Assembly (NCBI GenBank): GCA_902806075.1
Contig: CADCVG010000018.1
Location: forward strand, 1 to 47,210
Origin: an uncultured Rubrobacteraceae bacterium
Lineage (GTDB): Bacteria; Actinomycetota; Rubrobacteria; Rubrobacterales; Rubrobacteraceae
DNA: 47,210 nucleotides
Reading direction: 5' to 3'
Part shown: one piece after another, positions 39,511 to 47,210 of the stretch
How positions within the stretch are numbered: the first letter of the stretch is position 1
Layout of the letters: every line of letters begins with the position of its first letter
Made by a program: the position numbers and the translations under genes
The notes under the pieces: generated by a model
Told to the model about the DNA's origin: nothing
Databases searched by the model: none
Seen by the model: the letters and a program-made list of their open reading frames with translations, nothing else

Positions 39511-40754
39511 GCGGAGAGACTCCGGCGGTTCGGGAAGCCCTGCCCGTCTACGTGCCCGAAGCCCCCGAAACCGAGCGCGTGCCGCCGGGGTACAGGCGGA
39601 CTGAAGTAGGTGTGATCCCAGAGGACTGGGAAGTTGTTCGCCTCTCGGATCTTGTAACAGTGGGACCCCAAAATGGCTACTCAGGCCGGAGCGGGAAAGA
39701 TGCACCGGGCACGCCGACCTTGAGTCTGGCTGCCACTACTTCTGGACATTTGACGCTCAACGAAGACACGGTGAAGCGACTGTACGAAGTTATCGAGCCA
39801 GGGTCGAGCCTGTTCTTGAAGTCAGGCGACCTGCTCGTTCAACGCTCGAACACGTTGGATCTTGTCGGTACGACGGCCGTATTCGACGGTCCGCCAGACG
39901 TTTACGTGTATCCAGACTTGATGATGCGCTTGCGTTTCAGGAACGACGCAACCGCCCACTGGTTTTGGCGGTATGCGAACAGCGCCGAAGGTAGACGATA
40001 CTTCGTCAGTATCGCTGCTGGATCTACCGGTAGTATGCCGAAGATAAGCGGTGAAAGGCTGCGACAGATGCCATTGCCTGCACCGCCTCTCCCCGAACAA
40101 CGCGCCATCGCCGCCGCGCTCTCGGATGTGGACGCCCTGCTCTCCGCGCTGGACAGGCTGATTGCTAAGAAACGCGCTGTCAAGACTGCCGCCATGCAGC
40201 AACTCCTCACCGGCAAGCAACGCCTGCCGGGGTTTACCGGGGAGTGGGAGGTAAAGCGGTTGGGAGATGTTTCGGTCATCAAGACAGGCAACAAGAACAA
40301 TGAGGACAAAGTTGAAGACGGAAGATACCCATTCTTCGTTCGTTCTCAGACTATTGAGAGGATAAACACCTATTCGTTTGACGGCGAAGCAATCTTGGTC
40401 CCGGGCGAAGGAGGAATTGGCAGCATTTTTCATTACGTGAATGGAAAGTTCGACTATCATCAGCGTGTTTACAAGATTAGCGACTTTAGCGCGGATACAT
40501 GCGGGAAATTTATCTACTATTCGATGATCCAGACGTTCAACAAGCAAGCAATGCGTAATTCAGTCAAAGCGACGGTCGATTCACTTCGATTGCCAACTTT
40601 TCTCGGGTTTGAGTTTCTCGCTCCCGCTTTTGCTGCCGTGCTCTCGGACATGGACGCGGAGATCGAGGCGTTGGAGGCTCGCCGGGAGAAGACGCGGCAG
40701 GTCAAGCAGGGCATGATGCAGGAGCTTCTTACCGGGAGGACGCGGCTGGTATGA
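39507..40754 (+). CDS. hsdS: Type I restriction-modification specificity subunit
   Basis: 415 residues. Two target-recognition domains: TRD1 (about 30-190, GVIPEDWEVVRLSDLVTVGPQNGYSG...) and TRD2 (about 245-375, WEVKRLGDVSVIKTGNKNNEDKVEDGRYPFFVRSQTIERINTYSFDGEAILVPGEG). Each is followed by a conserved helical spacer: LPEQRAIAAALSDVDALLSALDRLIAKKRAVKTAAMQQLLTGKQRLPGF and LSDMDAEIEALEARREKTRQVKQGMMQELLTGRTRL. The TRDs are less GC-rich than the spacers, as expected for recombining domains. It defines the recognition sequence, which cannot be predicted here. Confidence 0.93.
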   Translation: MSGETPAVREALPVYVPEAPETERVPPGYRRTEVGVIPEDWEVVRLSDLVTVGPQNGYSGRSGKDAPGTPTLSLAATTSGHLTLNEDTVKRLYEVIEPGSSLFLKSGDLLVQRSNTLDLVGTTAVFDGPPDVYVYPDLMMRLRFRNDATAHWFWRYANSAEGRRYFVSIAAGSTGSMPKISGERLRQMPLPAPPLPEQRAIAAALSDVDALLSALDRLIAKKRAVKTAAMQQLLTGKQRLPGFTGEWEVKRLGDVSVIKTGNKNNEDKVEDGRYPFFVRSQTIERINTYSFDGEAILVPGEGGIGSIFHYVNGKFDYHQRVYKISDFSADTCGKFIYYSMIQTFNKQAMRNSVKATVDSLRLPTFLGFEFLAPAFAAVLSDMDAEIEALEARREKTRQVKQGMMQELLTGRTRLV

Positions 40755-40881
40755 GCGGACCTTCCACGCGGCTATTCATGTCGGGTTGCCGGATGTGGCA
40801 GGAAGTGCTCGTGGGGGTGGGCCAACGCTGATGTAAACTCACGGGGCGAGACCTGGCGAAAGACGGAACGGGGAGGTGCTC

Positions 40882-41550
40882 GTGGCGGAAGTCCTGAAGA
40901 GCCCGCCGGAGGGGAGGGTGACGCTGCGCAACGTGGGCTGGGAGACTTACGAACGGCTCGTGGAAGAAGACCCCGACCGCTCTGCGCCGCGCTTCTTCTA
41001 CGACCGGGGGGAGTTGGAGATCGTGAGCCCGTCCTTCGAGCACGAGCAGATCGCGGACATCATCGCGTCGCTGATCACGGAATTGGCGGTGGAGCTGGAT
41101 GTTGACGTGGCGAGCGCCCGCTCGACTACCTTCAAGCGCGAGGACCTTTTGCGCGGCTTCGAGCCCGACGCGAGCTTCTACTTCCCCGAGAAGATCCCGC
41201 AGGTCCGCGGGAAGCGCAGGATCTCCCTTGATGCCGGTGACCCGCCGCCGGACCTCGTCGTGGAGGTGGACATCACGAGCCCATCGGCGAGCAAGCTCCC
41301 CATCTACGCTCGACTGGGAGTAGCGGAGGTGTGGCGCCACGACGGTGAACGGCTGGTGATACTTGGCCTACGACGGCAGGACGCTGAAGAAGAACGCTAC
41401 GCCGAGATCCCCGAGAGCGCCTTGCTGGCGCCGATCAGAGTACCCGCTGAGTCGCTCACGCGCTTCGTCGAAGAAGGATTGGCTTCGGAACGACCGGCCT
41501 GGACGCGCAGGGTGCGGGAGTGGGCGCGTGAGCTGCCTCGAATCTCCTAG
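40882..41550 (+). CDS. Uma2-family PD-(D/E)XK nuclease-fold protein within the R-M operon
   Basis: 222 residues from GTG 40882 (GGGGAGG five to six bases upstream; GTG 40876 is too close to it). Uma2 features: EHEQIADIIASLITELAVELDVDVASARSTTFKREDLLRGFEPDASFYF, then PPDLVVEVDITSPSASKLPIYARLGVAEVWRHDGERLVILGL. D in E-P-D-A and E in V-V-E-V-D match nuclease-fold positions. Uma2 proteins are abundant in actinobacteria and cyanobacteria, function unknown. It lies between hsdS and hsdR, 127 bp and 9 bp away, so it may have been inserted into or recruited by the operon. Confidence 0.8.
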   Translation: MAEVLKSPPEGRVTLRNVGWETYERLVEEDPDRSAPRFFYDRGELEIVSPSFEHEQIADIIASLITELAVELDVDVASARSTTFKREDLLRGFEPDASFYFPEKIPQVRGKRRISLDAGDPPPDLVVEVDITSPSASKLPIYARLGVAEVWRHDGERLVILGLRRQDAEEERYAEIPESALLAPIRVPAESLTRFVEEGLASERPAWTRRVREWARELPRIS

Positions 41551-41559
41551 AGACGGCGG

Positions 41560-44343
41560 ATGAGCGATGTCGGCCAGGTCGAGCGTCTGACCCAGAGGCG
41601 GGTGTTGCGTCTGCTGGAGCGCCGGCTCGGCTACCGCTACCTCGGCGACTGGCACTACCGCCCCGGCAACAGCAACGTCGAGGAGCAGTTCCTGCGGGAG
41701 TGGCTGCGAAAGCGCGGCACGAGCGAGGCCCTCATCACCCGCGCCCTGCGGCAACTCAAGCAGGCCGCTGCTCTTGGCGGAGGCAAGAGCCTCTACGACG
41801 CCAACCGAGAGGTCTACGACCTGCTCCGCTACGGCGTGAAGGTCAGGGAGGCGGCGGGCGAGCCGAAAGAGACCGTCCGGCTCATAGACTGGGAGACGCC
41901 GGAGAACAACGACTTCGCCGTCGCGGAGGAGGTGACCGTAGCCGGGCCGTCGGACAAGCGCCCGGACGTGGTGCTGTACGTCAACGGCATCGCGCTCGCG
42001 GTGCTGGAGCTCAAGCGTTCCACCGTCTCCGTCGGCGAAGGTATCCGCCAGAACCTCGGCAACCAGAAAGGGACGTTCATCCGGCCCTTCTTCACCACCG
42101 TGCAACTGGTGATGGCCGGCAACGATACCGAAGGGCTGCGCTACGGCACCATCGAGACGCGGGAGAAGTACTACCTGCAGTGGAGGGAGGAGGGCGACGA
42201 GCCCGCAAACCTGCTGGACCAGCACCTGGTGCAGCTCTGCGACCCGGTGCGGCTGCTGGAGATAATCCACGATTTCGTCGTCTTCGACGCGGGCACAAAG
42301 AAGATCTGCCGCCACAACCAGTACTTCGGCGTCCGGGCGGCGCAGGAGCGGGTGCGGCGCCGGGAGGGCGGCATCATCTGGCACACGCAGGGGTCGGGCA
42401 AGAGCCTCACGATGGTGTGGCTGGCGAAGTGGATCCGGGAGAACGTCGAGGGCGCGCGGGTGCTCATCGTCACCGACCGCACCGAGCTGGACGAGCAGAT
42501 CGAGCAGGTCTTCAAGGGCGTAAACGAAGACATCTACCGCACCAGGAACGGGGCGGACCTGATCTCCCGCCTCGACGCCCCGGAGCCCTGGCTCCTCTGT
42601 TCTCTCGTCCACAAGTTCGGTCGTAGCGAGGCCACGGCGCAGCGGGAGTTCGTCCGGGAGTTGGAGGAGAGCCTGCCGCGAGGCTTCCGCGCCAAAGGCG
42701 AGCTGTTCGTGTTCGTGGACGAGTGCCACCGCACGCAGGCCGGCAAGCTGCACGAAGCCATGACGGCCATCCTGCCCGGCGCCATGTTTGTTGGCTTCAC
42801 CGGCACGCCGCTCCTCAAGACCGACAAGCGGAAGAGCGTCGAGATCTTCGGTCCCTACATCCACACCTACAAGTACGACGAGGCCGTGCGCGACGGCGCG
42901 GTGCTGGACCTGCGCTACGAGGCGCGCGACATAGACCAGGACCTTGCCTCGCAACAGAAGGTAGACCGGTGGTTCGAGGCCAAGACCGGCGGACTCACGG
43001 ATGCGGCCAAACGCCAGCTAAAAAAGAAGTGGGGCACGATGCGGAAGGTACTCTCCAGCCGCGACCGGTTGGAGAAGATCGTCGCCGACATCCTCTTCGA
43101 GATGGAGATTCGCGACCGCCTGATGAGCCGCCGCGGCAACGCGATGCTGGTGACCGGCAGCATCTACGAGGCATGCAAGATCTATGAGATGTTCTCCGAC
43201 ACGGACCTCGCCGGCCGGTACGCCATCATCACGAGCTACAGCCCGGCGCCCGGCGATATCAGCCTCGAAGAGTCCGGAGAGGGCCTCACCGAGAAGCTGC
43301 ACCAGTACGACGTGTACCGGAAGATGCTCGCGGACTTCTTCGACGTCCCGGAAGACGATGCCATGTACCGGACGGCCGAGTTCGAGCGCAAGGTCAAAGA
43401 CAAGTTCGTTCACGAGCCGGGCCAGATGCGGCTCCTAATCGTGGTGGACAAGCTGCTCACCGGCTTCGATGCCCCGCCCGCCACCTACCTCTACATCGAC
43501 AAGCGGATGCGCGACCACGGCCTGTTCCAGGCCATCTGCCGCGTAAACCGCCTGGACGGCGAAGACAAAGAGTATGGCTACATCATCGACTACAAGGACC
43601 TCTTCAACAGCCTCGAAACCGCCGTCGCCGATTATACTGGCGAAGCCTTCGAAGACTACGACCGGGAAGACGTCGAAGGCTTGCTAAAGAACCGTCTGGA
43701 GAAAGGTCGCGAGCGGCTGGAAGAGACCCGCGAGACCGTGCGCGCCCTGTGCGAGTCGGTGTCCCTGCCGCGGAACACCATCGACTACATACGCTACTTC
43801 TGCGCCGAAGACACCGCGGATAAAGATGCGGTAAAAGCCAACGAGCGTAAGCGCGTGGCCCTGTACAAAGCCGTGGCGTCTTTTGTGCGAGCCTACGCCA
43901 ACCTCGCCAACGAGATGACCGGGGCCGGCTACACGCCCGAAGAAGCCGAGGAAACCCGCAAAGAAGCGGCCTACTACGAGAAAGTCCGCCAGGAGGTGAA
44001 GATCGCCAGCGGCGACTACCTGGACATGAAGAGTCTGGAGCCGGCAATGCGGCACCTGCTGGACACCTACATCCGCGCGGAGGAGAGCGAGAAAGTCTCG
44101 GCCTTCGACGAGCTGGGGCTGGTGGACCTGCTGGTCACGGAGGGCAGGGGCGCATTGGAAAATCTCCCCGAGGGCATCCGCGAAGACGCCGAGGCGATGT
44201 CCGAGACCATCGAGAACAATCTCCGCAAGGTCATTCGACGAGCAGCCGGTCAACCCCAAGTATTACGACAAGATGTCCGAGTTGCTGGACGCCCTGATCC
44301 GGCAGCGCAAAGAAGAGGCGCTGGACTACAAAGAGTACCTTGA
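41560..44343 (+). pseudogene. hsdR: Type I restriction endonuclease subunit, frameshifted near the 3' end
   Basis: Overlapping Uma2 closely, the ORF has the nuclease site (RPDVVLYVNGIALAVLELKRS, PD...E-x-K, about 133-151), helicase Walker A (HTQGSGKSLTMVWLAKW, about 275), DEAH-like VFVDECHRTQ (about 387) and FVGFTGTPLL. Up to codon ~892 it is normal, but after KVI the sequence GTCATTCGACGAG carries one extra T (44234/44235), and the frame reads RRAAGQPQVLRQDVR... to a stop at 44341. Removing the T gives VIDEQPVNPKYYDKMSELLDALI, which joins the next ORF. The full protein would be about 1,023 residues. Confidence 0.85.
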
Positions 44344-44629
44344 GAACCTCGTAGATTTCGCAGGCAAAGTACGGAGACCCTCCGGGACCGGCGAGTATCC
44401 GGAATCGCTGAACACTTCGGCGAAGCGGGCGCTGTACGACAACCTGTACAACGACGAGGAGCTGGCTATCCGCGTCGACACCGCTGTGCGCTACACCCGG
44501 AAAGACGACTGGCGGGGTAACAGGTTCAAGGAGAGGGAAGTACTCAACGCGGTCCGCGAGGAGTTGGGAGAGTACAAAACGCGGGCGGATGAGGTCTTCG
44601 AGATCGTAAAGAACCAGCGTGAGTACTAA
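44236..44629 (+). pseudogene. hsdR: C-terminal segment of hsdR in the shifted frame
   Basis: After the extra T the true frame continues DEQPVNPKYYDKMSELLDALIRQRKEEALDYKEYLENLVDFAGKVRRPSGTGEYPESLNTSAKRALYDNLYNDEELAIRVDTAVRYTRKDDWRGNRFKEREVLNAVREELGEYKTRADEVFEIVKNQREY to TGA/TAA 44629. This is the HsdR C-terminal helical domain that contacts the methylase core. The ORF track shows it from ATG 44273. It could be made independently only if that ATG is used, but it has no ribosome site. Confidence 0.8.
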
Positions 44630-45347
44630 CCGTAAAACTATAGAAGTTGGCGGCATCCGGGTGGAGGTAATACGCAAGCCCATAAAGAACCTGCACCTGA
44701 GCGTACATCCACCGGAGGGCCGGGTGCGCGTGTCGGCGCCGCAGCGCATAGACGACGAGGCCGTGCGCCTCGCGGTGGTTTCGAGGCTGGCCTGGATCCG
44801 TCGCCACCAGCGGAGCTTCGCCGACCAGCTACGCCAGTCGAAGCGGGAGATGGTTAGCGGCGAAAGCCACTACTTCCGGGGACGCCGCTACCGCCTGCGC
44901 GTCGCGGAGCACAACGGCCCGAACCGGATAAGCGTCAACGGCACTTCGGAGCTGAAAATGCGGGTCCGGCCCGGTACAGACCGAAACAGACGCGAGCAAC
45001 TGCTAAACGACTGGTACCGCCGGTACATGAAGTCGCTCGTGCCGGACCTGATCTCCAAATGGCAGCCAGTCGTCGGCGTGCAGGTCGAAGACTGGGGCGT
45101 CAAAAAGATGAAGACCCGGTGGGGCAGTTGCAACACACGGGATCGCCGCGTCTGGCTCAACCTCGAGCTCGCCAAGAAATCCCCTCATTGTCTGGAGTAC
45201 GTCCTCGTCCACGAGATGGTGCATCTCCTGGAACGCCACCACAACAACCGCTTCAAAGCGTTGATGGAAAGGTTCATGCCACAATGGCGCTTGTACCAGG
45301 ACGAGCTGAACCAGGCGCCCCTCGCCCATGAGGAGTGGGCGTACTGA
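44619..45347 (+). CDS. YgjP/WLM-type metallopeptidase (M48-like) associated with type I R-M
   Basis: 242 residues from GTG 44619, overlapping the hsdR end by 11 bp. The zinc site is HEMVHLLERHHNNRF (H-E-x-x-H with a downstream His), preceded by KMKTRWGSCNTRDRRVWLNLELAKKSPHCLEYVLVHEM, the diagnostic R-W-G-S-C block of the DUF45/YgjP family. N-terminal residues 8-50 form the beta-rich KNLHLSVHPPEGRVRVSAP segment. This family is a frequent companion of type I R-M loci, where it may process HsdR; that is known association, not shown here. Confidence 0.9.
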   Translation: MSTNRKTIEVGGIRVEVIRKPIKNLHLSVHPPEGRVRVSAPQRIDDEAVRLAVVSRLAWIRRHQRSFADQLRQSKREMVSGESHYFRGRRYRLRVAEHNGPNRISVNGTSELKMRVRPGTDRNRREQLLNDWYRRYMKSLVPDLISKWQPVVGVQVEDWGVKKMKTRWGSCNTRDRRVWLNLELAKKSPHCLEYVLVHEMVHLLERHHNNRFKALMERFMPQWRLYQDELNQAPLAHEEWAY

Positions 45348-45412
45348 GACGAGATGGCGTTTGAAGATACGCACTATTTGCTTGGCTTGCGACGGATATA
45401 ATGCGGGAGGCT

Positions 45413-45643
45413 ATGGACTGGCGAGAGCACATATACTCGGACCTGGAGATCCTATCCGGAAAGCCGATCATAAAAGGAACGCGGCTCTCCGTGGATTTCT
45501 TGCTGGAGCTACTCGCCAACGGCTGGAGTGAGGAGCAGCTTTTCGACAGCTATCCCAACCTTACTCGTGACTCTCTGAGAGCTGTCTTCGCCTTCGCCGC
45601 CGAATCCACCCGCGACGAGCGTGCTTTCGAGTTGCGCCGCTGA
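45413..45643 (+). CDS. DUF433 antitoxin-like protein
   Basis: 76 residues from ATG 45413 with GGGAGG two bases upstream of it at proper distance; the track ATG is four codons earlier. WREHIYSDLEILSGKPIIKGTRLSVDFLLELLANGWSEEQLFDSYPNLTRDSLRAVFAFA is the DUF433 HTH-like signature (G-K-P-x-I-x-G-T-R). DUF433 proteins are VapB-like DNA-binding antitoxins paired with PIN-like DUF5615 proteins. The partner starts 14 bp downstream. Confidence 0.87.
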   Translation: MDWREHIYSDLEILSGKPIIKGTRLSVDFLLELLANGWSEEQLFDSYPNLTRDSLRAVFAFAAESTRDERAFELRR

Positions 45644-45656
45644 AACACCTGTTTAG

Positions 45657-46028
45657 GTGCGATTCATCGCTGACGAGAACTTTCCCCTGCCGAGCATCCG
45701 GTTGCTCACCACGGCGGGACACGACATCGGATTTGTGGCGCTGGAGACGCCGGGAGTCCCGGACGAAGCGGTCGTGGATCGCGCCGTTCGAGAGGTACGT
45801 ATTCTGCTCACCTTCGACAGGGACTACGGAAGCCTGCTCTACGAGCGAGGCTCGCAACCTCCCGAAGGGATCGTTTACTTCCGCTTCACGCCATCCTCAC
45901 CCGAGGAGCCGGCCGAGTATCTTCTCACCCTCCTCGAACGACTCGGAACCTTCTTGCCCGGCATGTTTACCGTAGCCGAGCGCGACCGTGTTAGACAGCG
46001 ACCGCTACCCGGCTCCAACCTCCCGTAA
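45657..46028 (+). CDS. DUF5615 PIN-like putative toxin
   Basis: 123 residues from GTG 45657. MRFIADENFPLPSIRLLTTAGHDIGFVALETPGVPDEAVVDRAVREVRILLTFDRDYGSLLYERG has the acidic residues of a minimal PIN fold (D6, E7, then F-D-R-D). PIN-like DUF5615 proteins are predicted RNases neutralised by DUF433. It is the last gene of the island; the duplicated F420 gene tail begins 29 bp later. Confidence 0.87.
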   Translation: MRFIADENFPLPSIRLLTTAGHDIGFVALETPGVPDEAVVDRAVREVRILLTFDRDYGSLLYERGSQPPEGIVYFRFTPSSPEEPAEYLLTLLERLGTFLPGMFTVAERDRVRQRPLPGSNLP

Positions 46029-46056
46029 TCCAAGCCTCTCGGTAGAAGCTCCAGAC

Positions 46057-46130
46057 GTGACCAGGAGGAGTTCATAAGAGCCTATGGGGAGCGTGTGATC
46101 CCGAAGCTCTGCTGGCCTGAAAAGGACTAA
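46057..46130 (+). pseudogene. Right copy of the duplicated F420 gene tail (displaced 3' end)
   Basis: Encodes RDQEEFIRAYGERVIPKLCWPEKD-stop, matching the C-terminus of the gene at 35876-36877 (RNQEEFIRAYGERVIPKLRWPEG). The first 19 bp after CGTGA/CGTAA are identical, then substitutions accumulate, mostly synonymous. There is no start codon or upstream gene body. By integration logic this would be the original tail. Confidence 0.78.
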
Positions 46131-46348
46131 CGTGCTCTCGTCGGGATAGCGGCGGGCGCGGCCCGGTGCTCGAAAATTAGCCGGAGGGCCAAAGCGCGCC
46201 GGAGATTCCTAGTATACCCTCGTGCGACCCGCCGGTTGACCGGGATGCGAGCGTTGTACACACTGTAGCAACAACGGGAGAGGCAGCAGAGCGCCGGGAC
46301 TGAAGCCGTTCTGCCGACGAGATTTCGGCGAGAAGGAGGACTGGACGG

Positions 46349-47210
46349 ATGGGAAGGTTACTCTTCACTGGGGGGACGGTCGTTGCCGCCGAGGGCAGTT
46401 ACCGGGCGGACGTGCTCGTCGAGGACGAGAGGATCGTCGCGGTCGGCATGGACCTCTCCGGGGATGGGGCCGAGAACGTGGATGCCTCCGGAAAGCTGGT
46501 CATGCCCGGTTTTATAGATGCGCACACTCATATGGACATGCCCTTTGGCGGGACGGTGACGGCCGACGACTGGGCTACGGGGACGGCAGCGGCGGCGGCG
46601 GGCGGGACGACGATGATCATAGACTTCGCGCTCCAGGAGGAGGGCGGGACGCTCGCGGGGGCCATCGAGGCGTGGACGGAGAAGGCGAGAGGTAAGGCCC
46701 TGATCGACTACGGGTTCCACGTGGCGATCACGGACCTGCGCGACGACGTGAAGACGGAGCTGCCGAGCCTCGCCGCGAAGGGCATTGCATCGGTCAAGAT
46801 CTTCATGGCCTACAAGGGCACCCCGCTCTACAGCGAGGACGAAGACCTCTTCGAGGTCCTGCAGCTCTCTAAAGAGGCTGGTGTCCTCGTGCTCGTCCAC
46901 GCCGAGAACGGGGACGTGATAGCGAAGCTCCAGGAGCAGGCCCTCGCCAGGGGCGACATCGCTCCCCGCTTCCACGCCCTCACCCGGCCGCCGCAGGTCG
47001 AGGCCGAGGCGACGAACCGGGCGATACGGCTCGCAGGGGTAGCCGGGGCGCCGATACTCGTCGTACACGTCTCCTGCGCCCCCGCGCTGGAGGAGATCCA
47101 CCGCGCCCACGAGAGGGGCCAGACGGTCTACGCCGAGACCTGCCCCCAGTACTTCGCCTTCTCCTACTCCGACCTCGCGCGGCCGGGCTTCGAGGGGGCG
47201 AAGTACGTCT
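46349..47210 (+). CDS. Dihydropyrimidinase / D-hydantoinase (3' truncated by window edge)
   Basis: At least 287 residues, running off the window, so it is missing from the ORF track. ATG 46349 has AAGGAGG nine bases upstream. Cyclic amidohydrolase motifs: PGFIDAHTHMDMPFGG (metal-binding D-x-H-x-H), KGIASVKIFMAYKG (carboxylated Lys bridging two metals), VLVHAENGDVIAKL and ILVVHVSCAPALEEI (further metal His), YAETCPQYF. It opens hydantoins or dihydrouracil/dihydrothymine in pyrimidine catabolism. It is the first gene to the right of the R-M island. Confidence 0.9.
   Translation, partial: MGRLLFTGGTVVAAEGSYRADVLVEDERIVAVGMDLSGDGAENVDASGKLVMPGFIDAHTHMDMPFGGTVTADDWATGTAAAAAGGTTMIIDFALQEEGGTLAGAIEAWTEKARGKALIDYGFHVAITDLRDDVKTELPSLAAKGIASVKIFMAYKGTPLYSEDEDLFEVLQLSKEAGVLVLVHAENGDVIAKLQEQALARGDIAPRFHALTRPPQVEAEATNRAIRLAGVAGAPILVVHVSCAPALEEIHRAHERGQTVYAETCPQYFAFSYSDLARPGFEGAKYV

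Noticed and set aside
41368-42954. 528-codon minus-strand ORF opposite Uma2/hsdR
   Set aside because: Shadow frame; V/L/H-rich translation without motifs, and it crosses two recognised genes.
1-47210. CRISPR arrays and tRNA/rRNA genes
   Set aside because: No regularly spaced repeat arrays, no cloverleaf or TTCGA-type T-loop candidates and no rRNA segments noticed on reading; absence not proven without a dedicated scan.

Overview
The window looks like a chromosome segment from a high-GC actinobacterium, most probably Rubrobacter or a close relative. The basis is recognition of gene content, not a database search: three F420-dependent luciferase-like (LLM) oxidoreductases, a VanW/peptidoglycan-binding wall protein, a baeRF-type release-factor-like protein, TIGR02611/PGPGW, CsbD, DUF4188 and DUF4174 genes, and small HTH/coiled-coil proteins ending in WWRRFFG. 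Strong promoters of the TTGACA-N16/17-TAGGGT type occur at 2229 and in the 33.2 kb divergent region.

Layout. (1) 1-4.5 kb is a gene-poor accessory zone: tiny zinc-ribbon and HTH/coiled-coil genes, a secreted protein gene broken by an in-frame TAG, a tail relic of a second HTH/coiled-coil gene, two related structured intergenic units each ending in a terminator, an orphan strong promoter overlapping a palindrome, and a 148-bp MITE-like element. (2) 4.5-26.2 kb is mostly housekeeping: a DHDPS-family aldolase, FUSC exporter, VanW protein, F420 oxidoreductases, VOC protein, MFS and EamA transporters, methyltransferase, FAD oxidoreductase, DedA, UbiA prenyltransferase, CYTH protein, baeRF, SDR, phosphoribosyltransferase, PaaI thioesterase, cobalamin adenosyltransferase and an AAA ATPase. 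DUF4174, DUF4396 and IS5-like relics lie between them. (3) 26.1-27.2 kb holds a 1,007-bp AT-rich insertion in the 3' end of the AAA ATPase gene. It supplies a recoded gene tail, leaves the displaced tail downstream, and carries a small-RNA gene. (4) 27.2-36.9 kb has CsbD, an ion channel, a second copy of the same sRNA gene, an MmpS-like secreted protein, PGPGW, a broken CBS gene, a four-gene operon facing a PadR regulator, an Eis-like acetyltransferase and a third F420 enzyme. (5) 36.9-46.1 kb is a defence island: type I R-M genes hsdM, hsdS, a Uma2 nuclease-fold gene, a frameshifted hsdR, a YgjP-like metallopeptidase and a DUF433/DUF5615 toxin-antitoxin-like pair. The island is bracketed by two copies of the 3' end of the upstream F420 oxidoreductase gene. 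(6) A hydantoinase/dihydropyrimidinase gene runs off the right edge.

The most interesting points are two. First, two unrelated insertions (1.0 kb and 9.25 kb) both sit at the 3' end of a protein-coding gene, both leave a duplicated gene tail, and neither contains a recognisable integrase. Second, an apparently undescribed ~66-nt sRNA gene occurs twice, each copy with its own sigma-70-like promoter, a CTGGTG/CACCAG hairpin with a C/U-rich anti-Shine-Dalgarno-like loop, and a terminal U-run. One copy is cargo of the 1-kb element.
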